Assembly: GCF_000147335.1 (NCBI RefSeq)
Contig: NC_014501.1
Span: 496,001 to 560,000, forward strand
DNA: 64,000 nt
From: Gloeothece verrucosa PCC 7822
Lineage (GTDB): Bacteria; Cyanobacteriota; Cyanobacteriia; Cyanobacteriales; Microcystaceae
Direction: 5' to 3'
Shown here in pieces: positions 53,898 to 63,565 of this stretch (its first letter is position 1; the number at the start of each line of letters is the position of its first letter). The position numbers and the translations under genes are program-made. Under the pieces are notes generated by a model that was given only the letters and a program-made list of their open reading frames with translations, was not told where the DNA came from and ran no database searches.

Positions 53898-55619
53898 TTA
53901 CTGTTCACTAAGTAATAGTTCTTTAAATTCTTGACATTCTTGAGCTAAGGAAATCCCTAATTCTGTAGCAAGAAATAAAGCGCGATCGCAATATTCTAAA
54001 GCTAATTTTGGCTCATCCAACTTTCGATAAACTGCCGCTAAATTCTGGAGAACTTTAGCCTCAGTATAAGGAGTCTTAATTTCTTGACAAATTTCTAATG
54101 AAGATTGTAAATATTTTAAAGCTTGTGTATATTCATTAAGTCGTATAAAAGTTGCTCCTAAATTACATAAAGCATTTCCCTCTCCCCAGCGATCGCCTAT
54201 TTCTTGAGCTATAGTCAATCTTTGTTGATAAAACTTACCTGCTTCCTCATAATTTTCTTGAGAAAAATAGACATTTCCCAAACTCAAGAGCGCAAATCCT
54301 TCTCCTCCTCTATGGCCTATTTCTTGAGCAATTTCTAAGCGTTGCTGATAATAATCAACAGCTTTATCATAATCTTCTAAAGAGAAGTAGGCATTTCCCA
54401 AACTTCCTAGAGCAACACCCTCTCCGTGACGATCTTCAATCTCTTGAAAGATAGCTAATTGTTGCTGATGGTACTCAATTGACTGTTCATAATCTCCCAA
54501 GGTATCATACACAATCCCTAAACTTCCCAAACAAGCTGCTTCACCGCTAAGATCGCCAACCCCTCTTGAAATTACCAAACCATTTTGATGATACTCAATA
54601 GCTTTGGTATATTGGCCTAAACTTATATAAATATTTCCAAGATTTCCTAGACTGCTGCTCTCTTCTAGACGGTTGCCAATTTCCCGCGCGATCGCTAAAC
54701 TTTGCTCATGACAATTAATCGCTTCAGCATATTGTCCCAAATTTTGGTAGCTGATTCCCAAATTTCCTAATGCTTGTTCCTCCCCTAAGCGATCGCCTAT
54801 TTCTTTAGCAATGGCTAAACATTGCTGATGATACTCTAAGGCTTGAGTATAATTTCCTAAGCTATTATAAAGTACACCTAAGTTTCCTAAAGACTGTGCC
54901 TCTCCTGTGCGATCACCTATTTCTCTGGTAATTGCTAAACGTAAGTTTTGAAATTTAATTGCTTTTTGGTAATCTCCTAAAGCTTTATAAGCAAGTCCTA
55001 AATTACCTAAAGCCGCACCCGCTTCTCGACGTTGCTTAAGTTCCCACACAATGATCAAACTTTCTTGAGAATATTCTATTGATTTTAGGTAGTTTCCTAA
55101 GTAATAATAATTCAACCCTAAATTTCCAAGAGCTATCCCTTCTCCTAAGCGATCACCTATAGATTTAGCAATGTTTAAATGTTGCTGTTGGCATTCAATT
55201 GCCTGATGATAATCGCTTAAAGAGTTGTATAAGTTTCCTAAACCATTTAACAGGATAGTATCAAAATTAGTATCTATTTTACCCAGAGTTTTCTTGTATA
55301 ATTCAATTTGTTGTTGATAGTATCCCCAAATGTTGAGTTGATTATGTAATTCATCATTAGTTGGTGTATTAAGTCGAGTAGAAAATATTTTCATAGCTTT
55401 TTCCCAGTCTTCTACTTCGCTGAGATGGTAGAAAGCTTCTAAGTAGCCTTTAATTTGGTCTAGATTCGACCCATCTTGAGAAGGTTTATACTTAGTTAGC
55501 CAGTTGATAACGGCTCGATAATAAGTCCGTTTCCAATGAGGTTTAATGGTTTTTATTATTTTTGAATTAATCTGTATATTTTGTAAAAGTAGTTCGCCTG
55601 ATAGAGCAATTTTACTCAT
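53898..55619 (-). CDS. TPR protein with NLR-type adaptor module (sensor paralogue 3)
   Basis: 573 residues. Residues ~1-115 are the adaptor module also present in the two upstream genes and in the STAND protein at 50658: [29 protein letters not shown] and NQLNIWGYYQQQIELY. About eleven 40-residue TPRs follow, each near the pattern LGNLGxxYxxLGxYxxAIEY and ending IGDRxGEG. No membrane segment or catalytic domain. The DNA repeats have a 120-base period. I infer a free-standing sensor or adaptor subunit for the STAND protein of the same operon. Last gene of that operon, convergent with 50658-53600. Confidence 0.75.
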   Translation of the reverse strand: MSKIALSGELLLQNIQINSKIIKTIKPHWKRTYYRAVINWLTKYKPSQDGSNLDQIKGYLEAFYHLSEVEDWEKAMKIFSTRLNTPTNDELHNQLNIWGYYQQQIELYKKTLGKIDTNFDTILLNGLGNLYNSLSDYHQAIECQQQHLNIAKSIGDRLGEGIALGNLGLNYYYLGNYLKSIEYSQESLIIVWELKQRREAGAALGNLGLAYKALGDYQKAIKFQNLRLAITREIGDRTGEAQSLGNLGVLYNSLGNYTQALEYHQQCLAIAKEIGDRLGEEQALGNLGISYQNLGQYAEAINCHEQSLAIAREIGNRLEESSSLGNLGNIYISLGQYTKAIEYHQNGLVISRGVGDLSGEAACLGSLGIVYDTLGDYEQSIEYHQQQLAIFQEIEDRHGEGVALGSLGNAYFSLEDYDKAVDYYQQRLEIAQEIGHRGGEGFALLSLGNVYFSQENYEEAGKFYQQRLTIAQEIGDRWGEGNALCNLGATFIRLNEYTQALKYLQSSLEICQEIKTPYTEAKVLQNLAAVYRKLDEPKLALEYCDRALFLATELGISLAQECQEFKELLLSEQ

Positions 55620-55658
55620 GGTGATAGTTTGGCATCTCCTGCTCGTTTTAATAACTTT

Positions 55659-56677
55659 TTAGTTTCCTGTTGCTACTAGCTCACCTTCCAATTCACCTGA
55701 TCTTTTAGCAATTTTCAGCCGTTTTTGATACAGTTCGAGAGCTTTATCATAATTTTCCAATCTAAAGTAAACTCCTCCTAAGTTGTTAAGCGCTTTCCCT
55801 TGTCCTTGTAGATTATCGATCTTACTGAAAACTTCAAAACCTTGCTGAAGCAGTTCAATTGCTCGGTCAAAATTATTAATACTTTTGTATAAAATCCTAA
55901 ATTTACTAAAGAGCCTACTTCTCTTTGAAAATCATTAAACTTCTGCATTATTTCTAAAGTTTTGTGCCAGCATTTTATAGCTTTTATATAGTTACCTTTG
56001 TCATGATAAACATTACCTAGCTCGCCTAATACCGTAGCTTCTCCATGTAAATCTTCTAATTTTTTATTGATTTCTAAACTTTTCTCGAAAAGTTGGATAG
56101 CTGATATGTAATCTCCGATAGAGTAGTAAACAACCCCAAGATTTTTTAAATATATTGCTTCTCCTTCTTGATTCCCACTTTTCTGTTCTTGAGCTAATCT
56201 TTGATTATGGTAATGAATAGCTTGATCGTAATTACCAACTGTAAAGTAAGCATTTGCAAGAGCGTTCAGAAAAGTTTTATTTTGGCTATAAATAATCTCA
56301 CCAATAAGTTTTGTATATAGCTCAATCTGTTGGTAATAATAACCCCAAGTACCTAATTGATTGTGCAATTCTTCCCTAGTAGGAGTATTTAAAAGTAACT
56401 TTTCTGCTTCCTCCCAATCTTCAACCTGACACAGATTATAAAACGCCTCTAATAAACCTTTCACCTTCTTTAAATTAGAATCTTCTGGATTAGCCTTATA
56501 TTTCGTAAGCCAATTAATCACTGCTCGATAGTATGATCGTTTTATACCTTGATTTATCGCTTTAACCAAGGCTGAATTTATACCAAGCTGTGCTAAAATT
56601 TTCTCACCAGAAGGAGTAATACTCGTTTCTTCTGAAGCTTTTTTTGTTTTTACATCTAGTTCAACTTGCTTACTCAT
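55659..56677 (-). pseudogene. TPR protein with adaptor module (paralogue 2), frameshifted
   Basis: The intact frame (56677 to 55778) encodes the adaptor module ([52 protein letters not shown]) and five TPRs, then derails after VNLGF. In the shifted frame the TPRs continue (LYKSINNFDRAIELLQQGFE, LNNLGGVYFRLENYDKALEL) to a TAA at 55659. The break is in the A4 run at 55891-55894 (T4 on the coding strand); one extra T would give LGFLYKSINNFD and a ~340-residue protein. Either a homopolymer error or true decay. Next gene starts 39 bases later. Confidence 0.72.
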
Positions 56678-56712
56678 CTTATTCTTACAAATTCAATTAA
56701 TGTTTTAATAAA

Positions 56713-58800
56713 TCAATCATAAAAAGGCTTTTTAATTCCATTTAATACAGTTGACTGAGATAATACATGATGCACCAAAGAAGCCGCAGCATTAGCAGCT
56801 AAAACCTGATATTTTTTATCTTTATTTCCATCTGCCCAATCGCAGATAGACTTAACTAAAATCCATGCCGTTCCCTCACTTATTGCCGCTGAACATAATC
56901 CAGCACCTTCCATTTCTCCTCCTATTGCTTGAGGATACTGATTAAATAATTTGGCTTTAAAAACTGGCTCATCTACTAATTTTTCCCCTGATAATATAGA
57001 ACCAACTCTGATTTCAAATGGTAAATTATCGTGATTTTTAAAATTCCAATCATGAACAGTTTCAAAGCGATCTAATAATGTGCGATTACTTGGAGGAATA
57101 GGACTTCGAGGAATGCTATTTTTTCCAACACGCTGTTTTTCATAAAAAATGATTTCCGAAGCAATTAATACATCTCCTATTTTCTGTTTATTTGAGTCTT
57201 GACCAAAGGCTATTCCAGCCATAATAATAGCTCTAGGCTTCCACATTCTCAATGCTTCTCTAGTTACATCTTTAGAAGCATTTTCCTCAGTAGATCCCAT
57301 TCTACACTTCGTAACAACAGTTTTATAAGATCCAAATTTTCCTAAATAATAAGTTCCAAATTTATCAAATACTTTGAAAACATAACTGTTATTTCTTCGA
57401 GGGTAAGGTTTGAGTAAATCTAGTACGGCTTTCAATTCTACTCCAGTTGCTGTGATGATAACGACATCAATTTCATTTTTTAATGACTCACATTGATTTT
57501 TATCAATTTCTTTAGTTTTTATAAGTTGTATTTTATTTTGATCAATATTAATTGAATACTTAGTTATTAATTCATCACATTCATCTCTTAATGAAAGCTT
57601 TAAATCAATAGCTATTTCTAAAGCTTGTTGACAATATTTTTTTGCTGTTTTGATATCTCCTAAACAATCGTAAGTTTTTGCTAATTCTTTCAGAATACCA
57701 GCTATCTGAAGAGGATTGCCTGCTTCATTAAAAATAGATAAAGATTCGTTAAGACTATTAGTGATTTTTTCTAAATTCTCAGGAGAATTTTTGTTTAATT
57801 CTCTTTGAACTATTGCTAGATTTGCTATAGCTTCTGCTTCTTCTAATGGCAAACTAATTTCACGAGCATTTTTTTTAATTTTCTCATAATAATGAGTTGC
57901 TAGTTCATATTTTTCTAGCTCATAATAAGTTCTTCCTAAACCAGATATTGCTTTTAGCTCTAGATGTTTATTTTCAATTTTTTTAGCAATTTCTAAACTA
58001 TTTTCATAGCTATCAAGTGCTTTTGAATAGTTTTTAAGATAAAGATAAGCCTGACCTAAACCAAGCAAAGCATCAATTTTACCTAAATTGTCGCTTATAT
58101 CTTTTGTTATGTTTAACTGTTGCTGATGGTACTCAATCGCAATTCCGTAATGCCCTAAATAGGTCTGGATATTACCTAAACCACCTAGTGCCATCATTTT
58201 TCCTTGTTTATTAGCAATTTGGAAAGCTATCTCTAAAATTTTTAAATAATATTTAGTAGCCTCATCATATTTACCTAGAAACTTAAAAGAATTTGCAGAT
58301 CCAATCAGCGCAGAAATCTGCCTTTCTTGATCAAGAAAATTTTGAGCAATTTCTAATTGCTTTTGATGGTATTCAATTGATTCTTTTATATTGCCACCTG
58401 CAAACGCAGCGTTGCCTAACCCTTCTAAGCAAATAGCATCCCAATGTCGAGCAATTTTTTTAAAAATTATTTGATAAATTTCAATTTGTTCCTGATAGTA
58501 TCCCCAAGTTTTGAGTTGCTTGTGTAACTCTTCATTAGTAGGAGTATTGAGGCGAATTGAAAGGAGTTTACTAGCTTTATCCCATTCTTCTATATTACAG
58601 AGATGATAAAAAGCTTCTAAGTAGCCTCTTATTTGTTCTAAATTAGAAGCGTCTGACTTAGCTTTATATTTAGTTAGCCAGTTGATGACAGATCTATAAT
58701 TAGCGCGTTTAATACTATCAAGAGATTTTATAGTAATTCGATCAATACCAAGCTCTTTCAAAATTAACTCGCTAGGAGGTATCAAGTTATTCATCCTCAT
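56713..58800 (-). CDS. adaptor-TPR protein with C-terminal nucleosidase (paralogue 1)
   Basis: 695 residues. The adaptor module (~25-115: [35 protein letters not shown]) is followed by TPRs (~125-420) and a PNP/MTA-SAH nucleosidase domain (~445-690). The active-site signature is complete: [18 protein letters not shown] (the two Glu) and VKSICDWAD (catalytic Asp). Such domains split nucleosides and are used as effectors in several prokaryotic and fungal NLR-like systems. The ATG region overlaps the STAND gene by 14 bases, so the split from the NTPase is translationally coupled. It pairs a sensor with a second nucleosidase in the same operon. Confidence 0.8.
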   Translation of the reverse strand: MRMNNLIPPSELILKELGIDRITIKSLDSIKRANYRSVINWLTKYKAKSDASNLEQIRGYLEAFYHLCNIEEWDKASKLLSIRLNTPTNEELHKQLKTWGYYQEQIEIYQIIFKKIARHWDAICLEGLGNAAFAGGNIKESIEYHQKQLEIAQNFLDQERQISALIGSANSFKFLGKYDEATKYYLKILEIAFQIANKQGKMMALGGLGNIQTYLGHYGIAIEYHQQQLNITKDISDNLGKIDALLGLGQAYLYLKNYSKALDSYENSLEIAKKIENKHLELKAISGLGRTYYELEKYELATHYYEKIKKNAREISLPLEEAEAIANLAIVQRELNKNSPENLEKITNSLNESLSIFNEAGNPLQIAGILKELAKTYDCLGDIKTAKKYCQQALEIAIDLKLSLRDECDELITKYSINIDQNKIQLIKTKEIDKNQCESLKNEIDVVIITATGVELKAVLDLLKPYPRRNNSYVFKVFDKFGTYYLGKFGSYKTVVTKCRMGSTEENASKDVTREALRMWKPRAIIMAGIAFGQDSNKQKIGDVLIASEIIFYEKQRVGKNSIPRSPIPPSNRTLLDRFETVHDWNFKNHDNLPFEIRVGSILSGEKLVDEPVFKAKLFNQYPQAIGGEMEGAGLCSAAISEGTAWILVKSICDWADGNKDKKYQVLAANAAASLVHHVLSQSTVLNGIKKPFYD

Positions 58801-61339
58801 CCTCCAATTGTTTTAAATGTTCCAAAGACACACTTCTAATCAAATTATGCTGTCTTAATAAACATTGATTTTCTTCAACTAATTCCTCCAATAAATATCG
58901 ATCTCTTAAAACATCTAACGCTGCTTTTTGTTCTTCTGCATCCCGATCCCAATCTTCTAAATGGGACAGCCAAAAATTCTCTGGTACAGGACATCGATAA
59001 ACGGAAGCTTCACAGAGTAAAATATAAGCATACCTGACATCCTCCTTTAGTCGAGCAAAAGTTTTATTAAGACGCGATCGCACATTTCGTCTTAAAGTTT
59101 TTGTAAAGCGATCTAACTTAAATGGATCTTCTCCAGTTGTTTTACCCGCTTGTGCTTCAGCAATCGCTTTTTCTACTTCCTCTATTTCACTACCATACTG
59201 ATTCCAATAAGCGATAATATTACCATTAAAGGGCTTATTTTTAATCTCCCCTGCAATCACCCTCAATGCCAAAGGATGACCTTCATAAGCACTACCTATT
59301 CGCTCTAAATAGGGTTTTCCTGCTGAATTAACATCAACTTCTAGACCTATTTTCTTAAACAAAGCTAATCTTTCTAATTCTTCCAATCCGCTTAATGCTT
59401 GACCATACCAGAAATTTGGAGAGCGACTTCCTATCTCTTCAACTTGTCTTGGTAAATCTTGTGAGGTGATGATGATACAACTTAAACAGGAATCTGACTT
59501 GAGAAAAGCATTGAAAAATTTCACCCACCATTCATCTTTAAAATCACTCCAACCTTCTTCTTCATTCCCTTGCAAAATATTTTCTAGAGAATCAATTTGT
59601 ACTAAATAACGATTCTCTTGCAGGTGTTTCAACAACCGATAGAGTAATCGCTGGGTATCTCTGCGATCATCTGGTGTAATTAATTCTTCCCACTTTTCCA
59701 ACCAGCGAGCGGCTACACTAGCAAAATCAGAAAACTGCTCCTCATTATCAAAATTTTCCTGATAATATTTACCCCAATCTCCCCCAAACCAATCAGATAA
59801 TTCAACAGCCAAGCGTTCCCCTAAAGCGGTTTTACCAATACCTGTCATTCCAACTAAAACCAGCAGACGACAGGACTCTCGAATCCGATAATTTAAGTCT
59901 TGGATTAATTGCTCTCGACCAACCCAAGCATCATCATAGGCGAAAAAGTTAGGGGACACTGATGGCAATGGAGTCTGATTGTCAGAATTTTTAGAAACTT
60001 GCTCATCTTGAAAAAGCTGTTTGCGTTTTCGATCTCCTAATGTTTTTAATATACCTAGATTGGGTTTTGTCGTTAGGGGTTGTTTGGTAAGACGACGATA
60101 GAGCATCTCATACCCTTCATCAGAATCGAGTTTGTAACGACTGAAACCCCGAATTACGATCGGGATATAATCTTCATCTTCTGAAGAAAAAAGAACCGGA
60201 ATAAACTTTGTACTTTTTACCTGAGCATCATACAATTCTTGAGAAATAACCGCTCCTTCCCAAGTAACTCCTCGTCCTTTTTTCGGCTCTTCTAACCCTC
60301 GAAATCGTCGATTATATGCCTCAGTACACACAACCAGAACAAAATCAGCCCATTCTAACTGATTTAACATCCAACGCGCCCATCCTTCTAGGGGAGATTC
60401 TTCGTATTGATCGATGTTGCAATCAATACCATCACTCCGCAGGCGATCTGCTAAACTAAGAACTCGATCTTTATGTTCCTCTGAATCATGACTGTAACTA
60501 ATAAAAACTTTGGGAGGAGTTGTACTTAAATTCATCATTGTCGATTCAGAAGAAATTGTTAAAGTTCGAGATTGAGAAATGGGGGATTTGATTGATTCCC
60601 CAGTGAATTTTGCCAGTATTTCAAAAGCAAATGCACTCGCATGACGGGCAGCTATTTCCTGCGAACCAGACGCATCCGCCTCACCTTTCTTTTCGATTAA
60701 GTCAGAAATTCCCCGAATAATCAATGCTGATACCTGCTGATTCGCATGAGCCGCTTGCAGTATCCCTCGCCCTTCCATTTCTACTGCTAAAGCATCCCCA
60801 TAGTTCGATTGAAGAAACTTAAACACAGCAGATTTTTTAGACGCGACAACCTTTTCTCCTGCGGCAATAGGTGCAACGAAAACACGAGGAGATGAATTAG
60901 GGACAGATGATTGAAGTCGTTGTAACCAGTCTTCCTTTCTCGCTTCCGCTTTCGCTCGTTGGATGAGATTGTAAGTAGAAATTCCTACATCAGGTCTAGG
61001 TTCAAAAACTAGCTTGGCTTTACCCGACTCATATCCATAGACTTTCGTCGCGGCTACCACATCTCCAAGGGTGACATCCTTAATTCCCCCTGCTACCCCG
61101 ACAAATAGAATTACACTAGGATTAAAATAAGCGATCGCTCTTTCGGCTTCTAAGGCTGCACCTGCATTTCCCGCCCCAACCTCCACAATTCCAACTTGCC
61201 ACTCTTTCCCGTTATCAATAAATTTTCCCCGTTCGTAAATTGTTCCTTGAGGGTGCATCTCTTCTCGCAGTTCACTCAGATAGGCACGAACTGCCATATA
61301 TTCCACTTGAATAGCCGTGAGTATAACTGCACTAGGCAT
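58787..61339 (-). CDS. nucleosidase-SEFIR-STAND NTPase (NLR-like)
   Basis: 850 residues from the ATG at 61339, which has AAGG 8 bases upstream; an in-frame start at 61402 adds 21 residues absent from relatives. Domains: PNP/MTA-SAH nucleosidase 1-245 with intact EMEG (E187, E189) and D213 in [13 protein letters not shown] ~277-420 ([13 protein letters not shown]); STAND NTPase ~465-760 with Walker A GMTGIGKT (497-504), then a winged helix, ending [12 protein letters not shown]. No TPR: those are encoded in the next three genes. Fungal NLRs have PNP-NB-ARC-TPR order; adding SEFIR and splitting off the TPRs is unusual. First gene of a four-gene operon. Confidence 0.85.
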   Translation of the reverse strand: MPSAVILTAIQVEYMAVRAYLSELREEMHPQGTIYERGKFIDNGKEWQVGIVEVGAGNAGAALEAERAIAYFNPSVILFVGVAGGIKDVTLGDVVAATKVYGYESGKAKLVFEPRPDVGISTYNLIQRAKAEARKEDWLQRLQSSVPNSSPRVFVAPIAAGEKVVASKKSAVFKFLQSNYGDALAVEMEGRGILQAAHANQQVSALIIRGISDLIEKKGEADASGSQEIAARHASAFAFEILAKFTGESIKSPISQSRTLTISSESTMMNLSTTPPKVFISYSHDSEEHKDRVLSLADRLRSDGIDCNIDQYEESPLEGWARWMLNQLEWADFVLVVCTEAYNRRFRGLEEPKKGRGVTWEGAVISQELYDAQVKSTKFIPVLFSSEDEDYIPIVIRGFSRYKLDSDEGYEMLYRRLTKQPLTTKPNLGILKTLGDRKRKQLFQDEQVSKNSDNQTPLPSVSPNFFAYDDAWVGREQLIQDLNYRIRESCRLLVLVGMTGIGKTALGERLAVELSDWFGGDWGKYYQENFDNEEQFSDFASVAARWLEKWEELITPDDRRDTQRLLYRLLKHLQENRYLVQIDSLENILQGNEEEGWSDFKDEWWVKFFNAFLKSDSCLSCIIITSQDLPRQVEEIGSRSPNFWYGQALSGLEELERLALFKKIGLEVDVNSAGKPYLERIGSAYEGHPLALRVIAGEIKNKPFNGNIIAYWNQYGSEIEEVEKAIAEAQAGKTTGEDPFKLDRFTKTLRRNVRSRLNKTFARLKEDVRYAYILLCEASVYRCPVPENFWLSHLEDWDRDAEEQKAALDVLRDRYLLEELVEENQCLLRQHNLIRSVSLEHLKQLEDEDE

Positions 61340-61446
61340 GGGATAAACCTTTAATTTATTTAGAGCTTCTTCTATTTTGCCTATTTTCGCTATTAATGTC
61401 AAAATTAGAGCATACTTTTAAACAATTTGGTTTCGAGGAGGAACTT

Positions 61447-62001
61447 ATGAATGAGCAACAACAATATCTGCTTCAAGTGTATTTTCAAGAATATGAGAAG
61501 TTAAAAGATGAGCAAGCCCAGCGTATCGGCTTCCGCGACAATATAATCTTTGTGACCATAGGAGCATTTGGCGGTATTCTATCTTTTGCACTCTCAAATA
61601 AGATAAGCTATTATGCTTTGCTGGTTATTCCTTGGGTTTGTCTAATTCTTGGTTGGATTTATTTGGTTAATGATGAAAAAATCTCTGCTATTGGTAGATA
61701 TATTCGCATAACTCTCGCTAAAAAAATTACAGATTTGATAGGTAATGAAGGTAACGAATCTATTTTGGGTTGGGAAGTCGCTCACAGAAATGATAAGCTA
61801 CGGAAGAGTCGTAAAATCGAGCAGTTAATTATCGATGAGATTACTTTTGTCTTCTCTGGTTTTATAGCTTTATTAGCTTTCTTGTTTTCAATCTCAAAGC
61901 CCACCTTGGCAATTCAGGTACTTGTCGCAATAGAGTTTATGCTTCTTCTTTTCTTAGCTATAAAAATTTTTATATACACTGATATTGCAGAAGGAAAATA
62001 A
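61447..62001 (+). CDS. four-helix membrane protein, possible effector
   Basis: The ATG at 61447 is chosen because GAGGAG lies 6 bases upstream; the frame also opens at 61396, inside the divergent gene's leader. 184 residues: a cytosolic helix (QVYFQEYEKLKDEQAQR), two membrane helices (IIFVTIGAFGGILSFAL, LLVIPWVCLILGWIYLV), a cytosolic loop with basic residues, and two more helices (FVFSGFIALLAFLFSI, VLVAIEFMLLLFLAI). The layout recalls small membrane effectors (SLATT-like 2TM/4TM) tied to nucleotide-signal or NLR systems, but no motif proves it. Divergent from the nucleosidase-SEFIR-STAND operon with ~107 bases between starts. Confidence 0.65.
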   Translation: MNEQQQYLLQVYFQEYEKLKDEQAQRIGFRDNIIFVTIGAFGGILSFALSNKISYYALLVIPWVCLILGWIYLVNDEKISAIGRYIRITLAKKITDLIGNEGNESILGWEVAHRNDKLRKSRKIEQLIIDEITFVFSGFIALLAFLFSISKPTLAIQVLVAIEFMLLLFLAIKIFIYTDIAEGK

Positions 62002-62763
62002 CTTCTTTTTACTTTCAAATTATAAAATATTTTAGCGGGTTGAGCCACTTTACTCTCTGATTCTGTCAATCTTGAGGATAAAGTCTCTTAGCCGTAACTG
62101 AACTGTTTGGCTCAAGAACCTGTGGCTCTACAAGTTTAAGTATGCTAACTAAACGGTATAAACTTTATAGGGTAACAATCTGAGTTGGTTACTGTCACTT
62201 TATAACTAAAACTCAGAGCTTATATGGCTTATAGGTATGAACTAGCATACTTCAACGTGGAGAACCGAACCTGTTACCCTTACATTACTTACAATACCTA
62301 CATTAGAAAAATACAACAGTTAACGATTCTCTATAATCCAACGTCGAACCTATAAAAATTTATTTTCATGAAATTTCGATTTTTTGTATAATCAAGAAAA
62401 ATTCCTAAAATCGTGTAAATTGTATTTTGAAGTTTCGCTTAATGAGTAACTATAACTATTACTTTTTATCTGTCTTTAGATAGATGTTATAAAAATAGTG
62501 TAATCAAAAAATCTAAGGTTTTTCCTTAACAATCTATTTTTTAGTAATATTAAATTACACAGAAGTTTGATGATTATTTATACTCCATCAACCCTTTTTT
62601 CCGGAAATATTCGATTAAATGAAAGATGAATAAAGTTGCAAGACTTTAATTCTTGCAGTACAATCGCCCTATAAACCCAGAGAAGAGAGGAATACTTAAC
62701 GCCGGGTTCGGTGCTTCCGACACCTACTACCGACGATTTCCCCCCACATCTGACTACCCAGAC
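62002..62763. promoter_or_regulatory. non-coding region with interleaved inverted repeats, origin candidate
   Basis: No gene is supported. Arms: A AAGTATGCTA (62138-62147) with A' TAGCATACTT (62243-62252), and B AGGGTAACA (62169-62177) with B' TGTTACCCT (62272-62280), arranged A-B-A'-B'. Between them lies a third hairpin, TCTGAGTT (62179-62186) with AACTCAGA (62210-62217). In RNA the two long pairings would form a pseudoknot-like fold. The flanking 62330-62640 is very AT-rich. The next genes look like replication genes, so this may be the plasmid origin or a copy-control RNA. Confidence 0.45.
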
Positions 62764-63153
62764 ATGGAGATTAAGACCATGCTAACAACAAACGGTTTTG
62801 TCCCTAAACCGCAAAGCTCTGATGCTAATCAAGCTATTTATCTCTGTACCAAGTATCCCCTCGAAATAAAGCCGCCTTCATTAAGTCCGCGTGAATTCTG
62901 TCGGAAAATGTTCGGTCTAGACGGCTTGTCGGAAGTGGATATCTTGACAGCCGAGATGCAACCTAATTATCGCAAGCAGTGTATCGCACTGTTTGTACGA
63001 GTATTGGGAGTCAAGCGTCAGACCATTTTCAACTGGGGTAAGGGTATAGATTTTGACGATATGCCCCCTATCCATCAGCGATTCTTAGGAATTTGCTACG
63101 AGCGTTATGAACTGATGGCCCAAGTTAAGAGATTGCGTCGTTTCAGTGCCTAG
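62764..63153 (+). CDS. small HTH-like plasmid protein, ~129 aa
   Basis: The open frame reaches back to a TTG at 62653, but its first part is unlikely to be coding; ATG at 62764 or 62779 is more natural, though neither has a strong RBS. The middle contains REFCRKMFGLDGLSEVDIL, and the C-terminal part VLGVKRQTIFNWGKGIDFDD resembles a helix-turn-helix with its recognition helix (KRQTIFNWG), followed by basic KRLRRFSA. Probably a DNA-binding regulator of replication or copy number. No family name is assigned. Confidence 0.55.
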   Translation: MEIKTMLTTNGFVPKPQSSDANQAIYLCTKYPLEIKPPSLSPREFCRKMFGLDGLSEVDILTAEMQPNYRKQCIALFVRVLGVKRQTIFNWGKGIDFDDMPPIHQRFLGICYERYELMAQVKRLRRFSA

Positions 63154-63298
63154 CGGCTGTTCTAATTGGGGTTATTGGCAACTGATTCCTAGCTCATTGG
63201 AGCAACGCCAAACCCCAATTATTAGCCAGAAAATCTAGGAACTGCTTGCAATCCTACGAATACGAACTTTTGCCAGAATCAGGGGCGGTATGTCTTCT
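63154..63298. other. short intergenic sequence with inverted GGGGTT copies
   Basis: Contains AATTGGGGTTATTGGCAA (63161-63180) and facing CCCCAATTATTAGCC (63213-63227), a partial inverted repeat about 35 bases apart that could act as a terminator for the HTH-like gene. Nothing else is visible before the MITE. Confidence 0.35.
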
Positions 63299-63402
63299 AG
63301 GACTTACGCACTCAGCATCGGAAACCTTGATTTGGGGTTGAAGCGATCGCTTATGTAGCTCCCTCAAACCCTTATTATGAAAGTGAAGAGTGCGTAACTC
63401 CT
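63299..63402. mobile_element. MITE, 104 bp, 15-bp terminal inverted repeats
   Basis: Left end AGGACTTACGCACTC (63299-63313) and right end GAGTGCGTAACTCCT (63388-63402) are inverted repeats with one mismatch. The interior is 74 bases and includes a HIP1 octamer at 63343. AGGACTTACGCA-type ends are characteristic of small cyanobacterial non-autonomous elements. Target-site duplication is not clear. Confidence 0.7.
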
Positions 63403-63470
63403 ATCTTCATAGATTTTCCCCAGGCACTTATCGCCATCGCTACATCATAGCTATTTTCAGACGTACAACC

Positions 63471-63490
63471 GTGCGGAACGAGTTCCGCAC
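63471..63490. promoter_or_regulatory. 20-bp near-perfect palindrome, operator-like
   Basis: GTGCGGAAC (63471-63479) faces GTTCCGCAC (63482-63490) across two bases. With only two bases between arms it cannot fold well as RNA, so a dimeric repressor site for the genes at 63566 and 63880 is the better reading. 75 bases upstream of the next ATG. Confidence 0.45.
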
Positions 63491-63565
63491 CCCAGTCAAT
63501 TTTGGCATTGGCTTCCGTAGGCAATCAGGACAGTTTCTTCGGAGAAAAATAAGGAGAAACGAATA

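Noticed and set aside
58787..61402. Start at 61402 for the nucleosidase-SEFIR-STAND protein
   Set aside because: The related protein at 41773-45942 begins at the position matching the ATG at 61339, and AAGG precedes that ATG.
62653..62763. TTG start extending the HTH-like protein upstream by 37 codons
   Set aside because: The extra N-terminus overlaps a GAGAGGAAT patch better placed as leader and has no support; internal ATGs are preferred.
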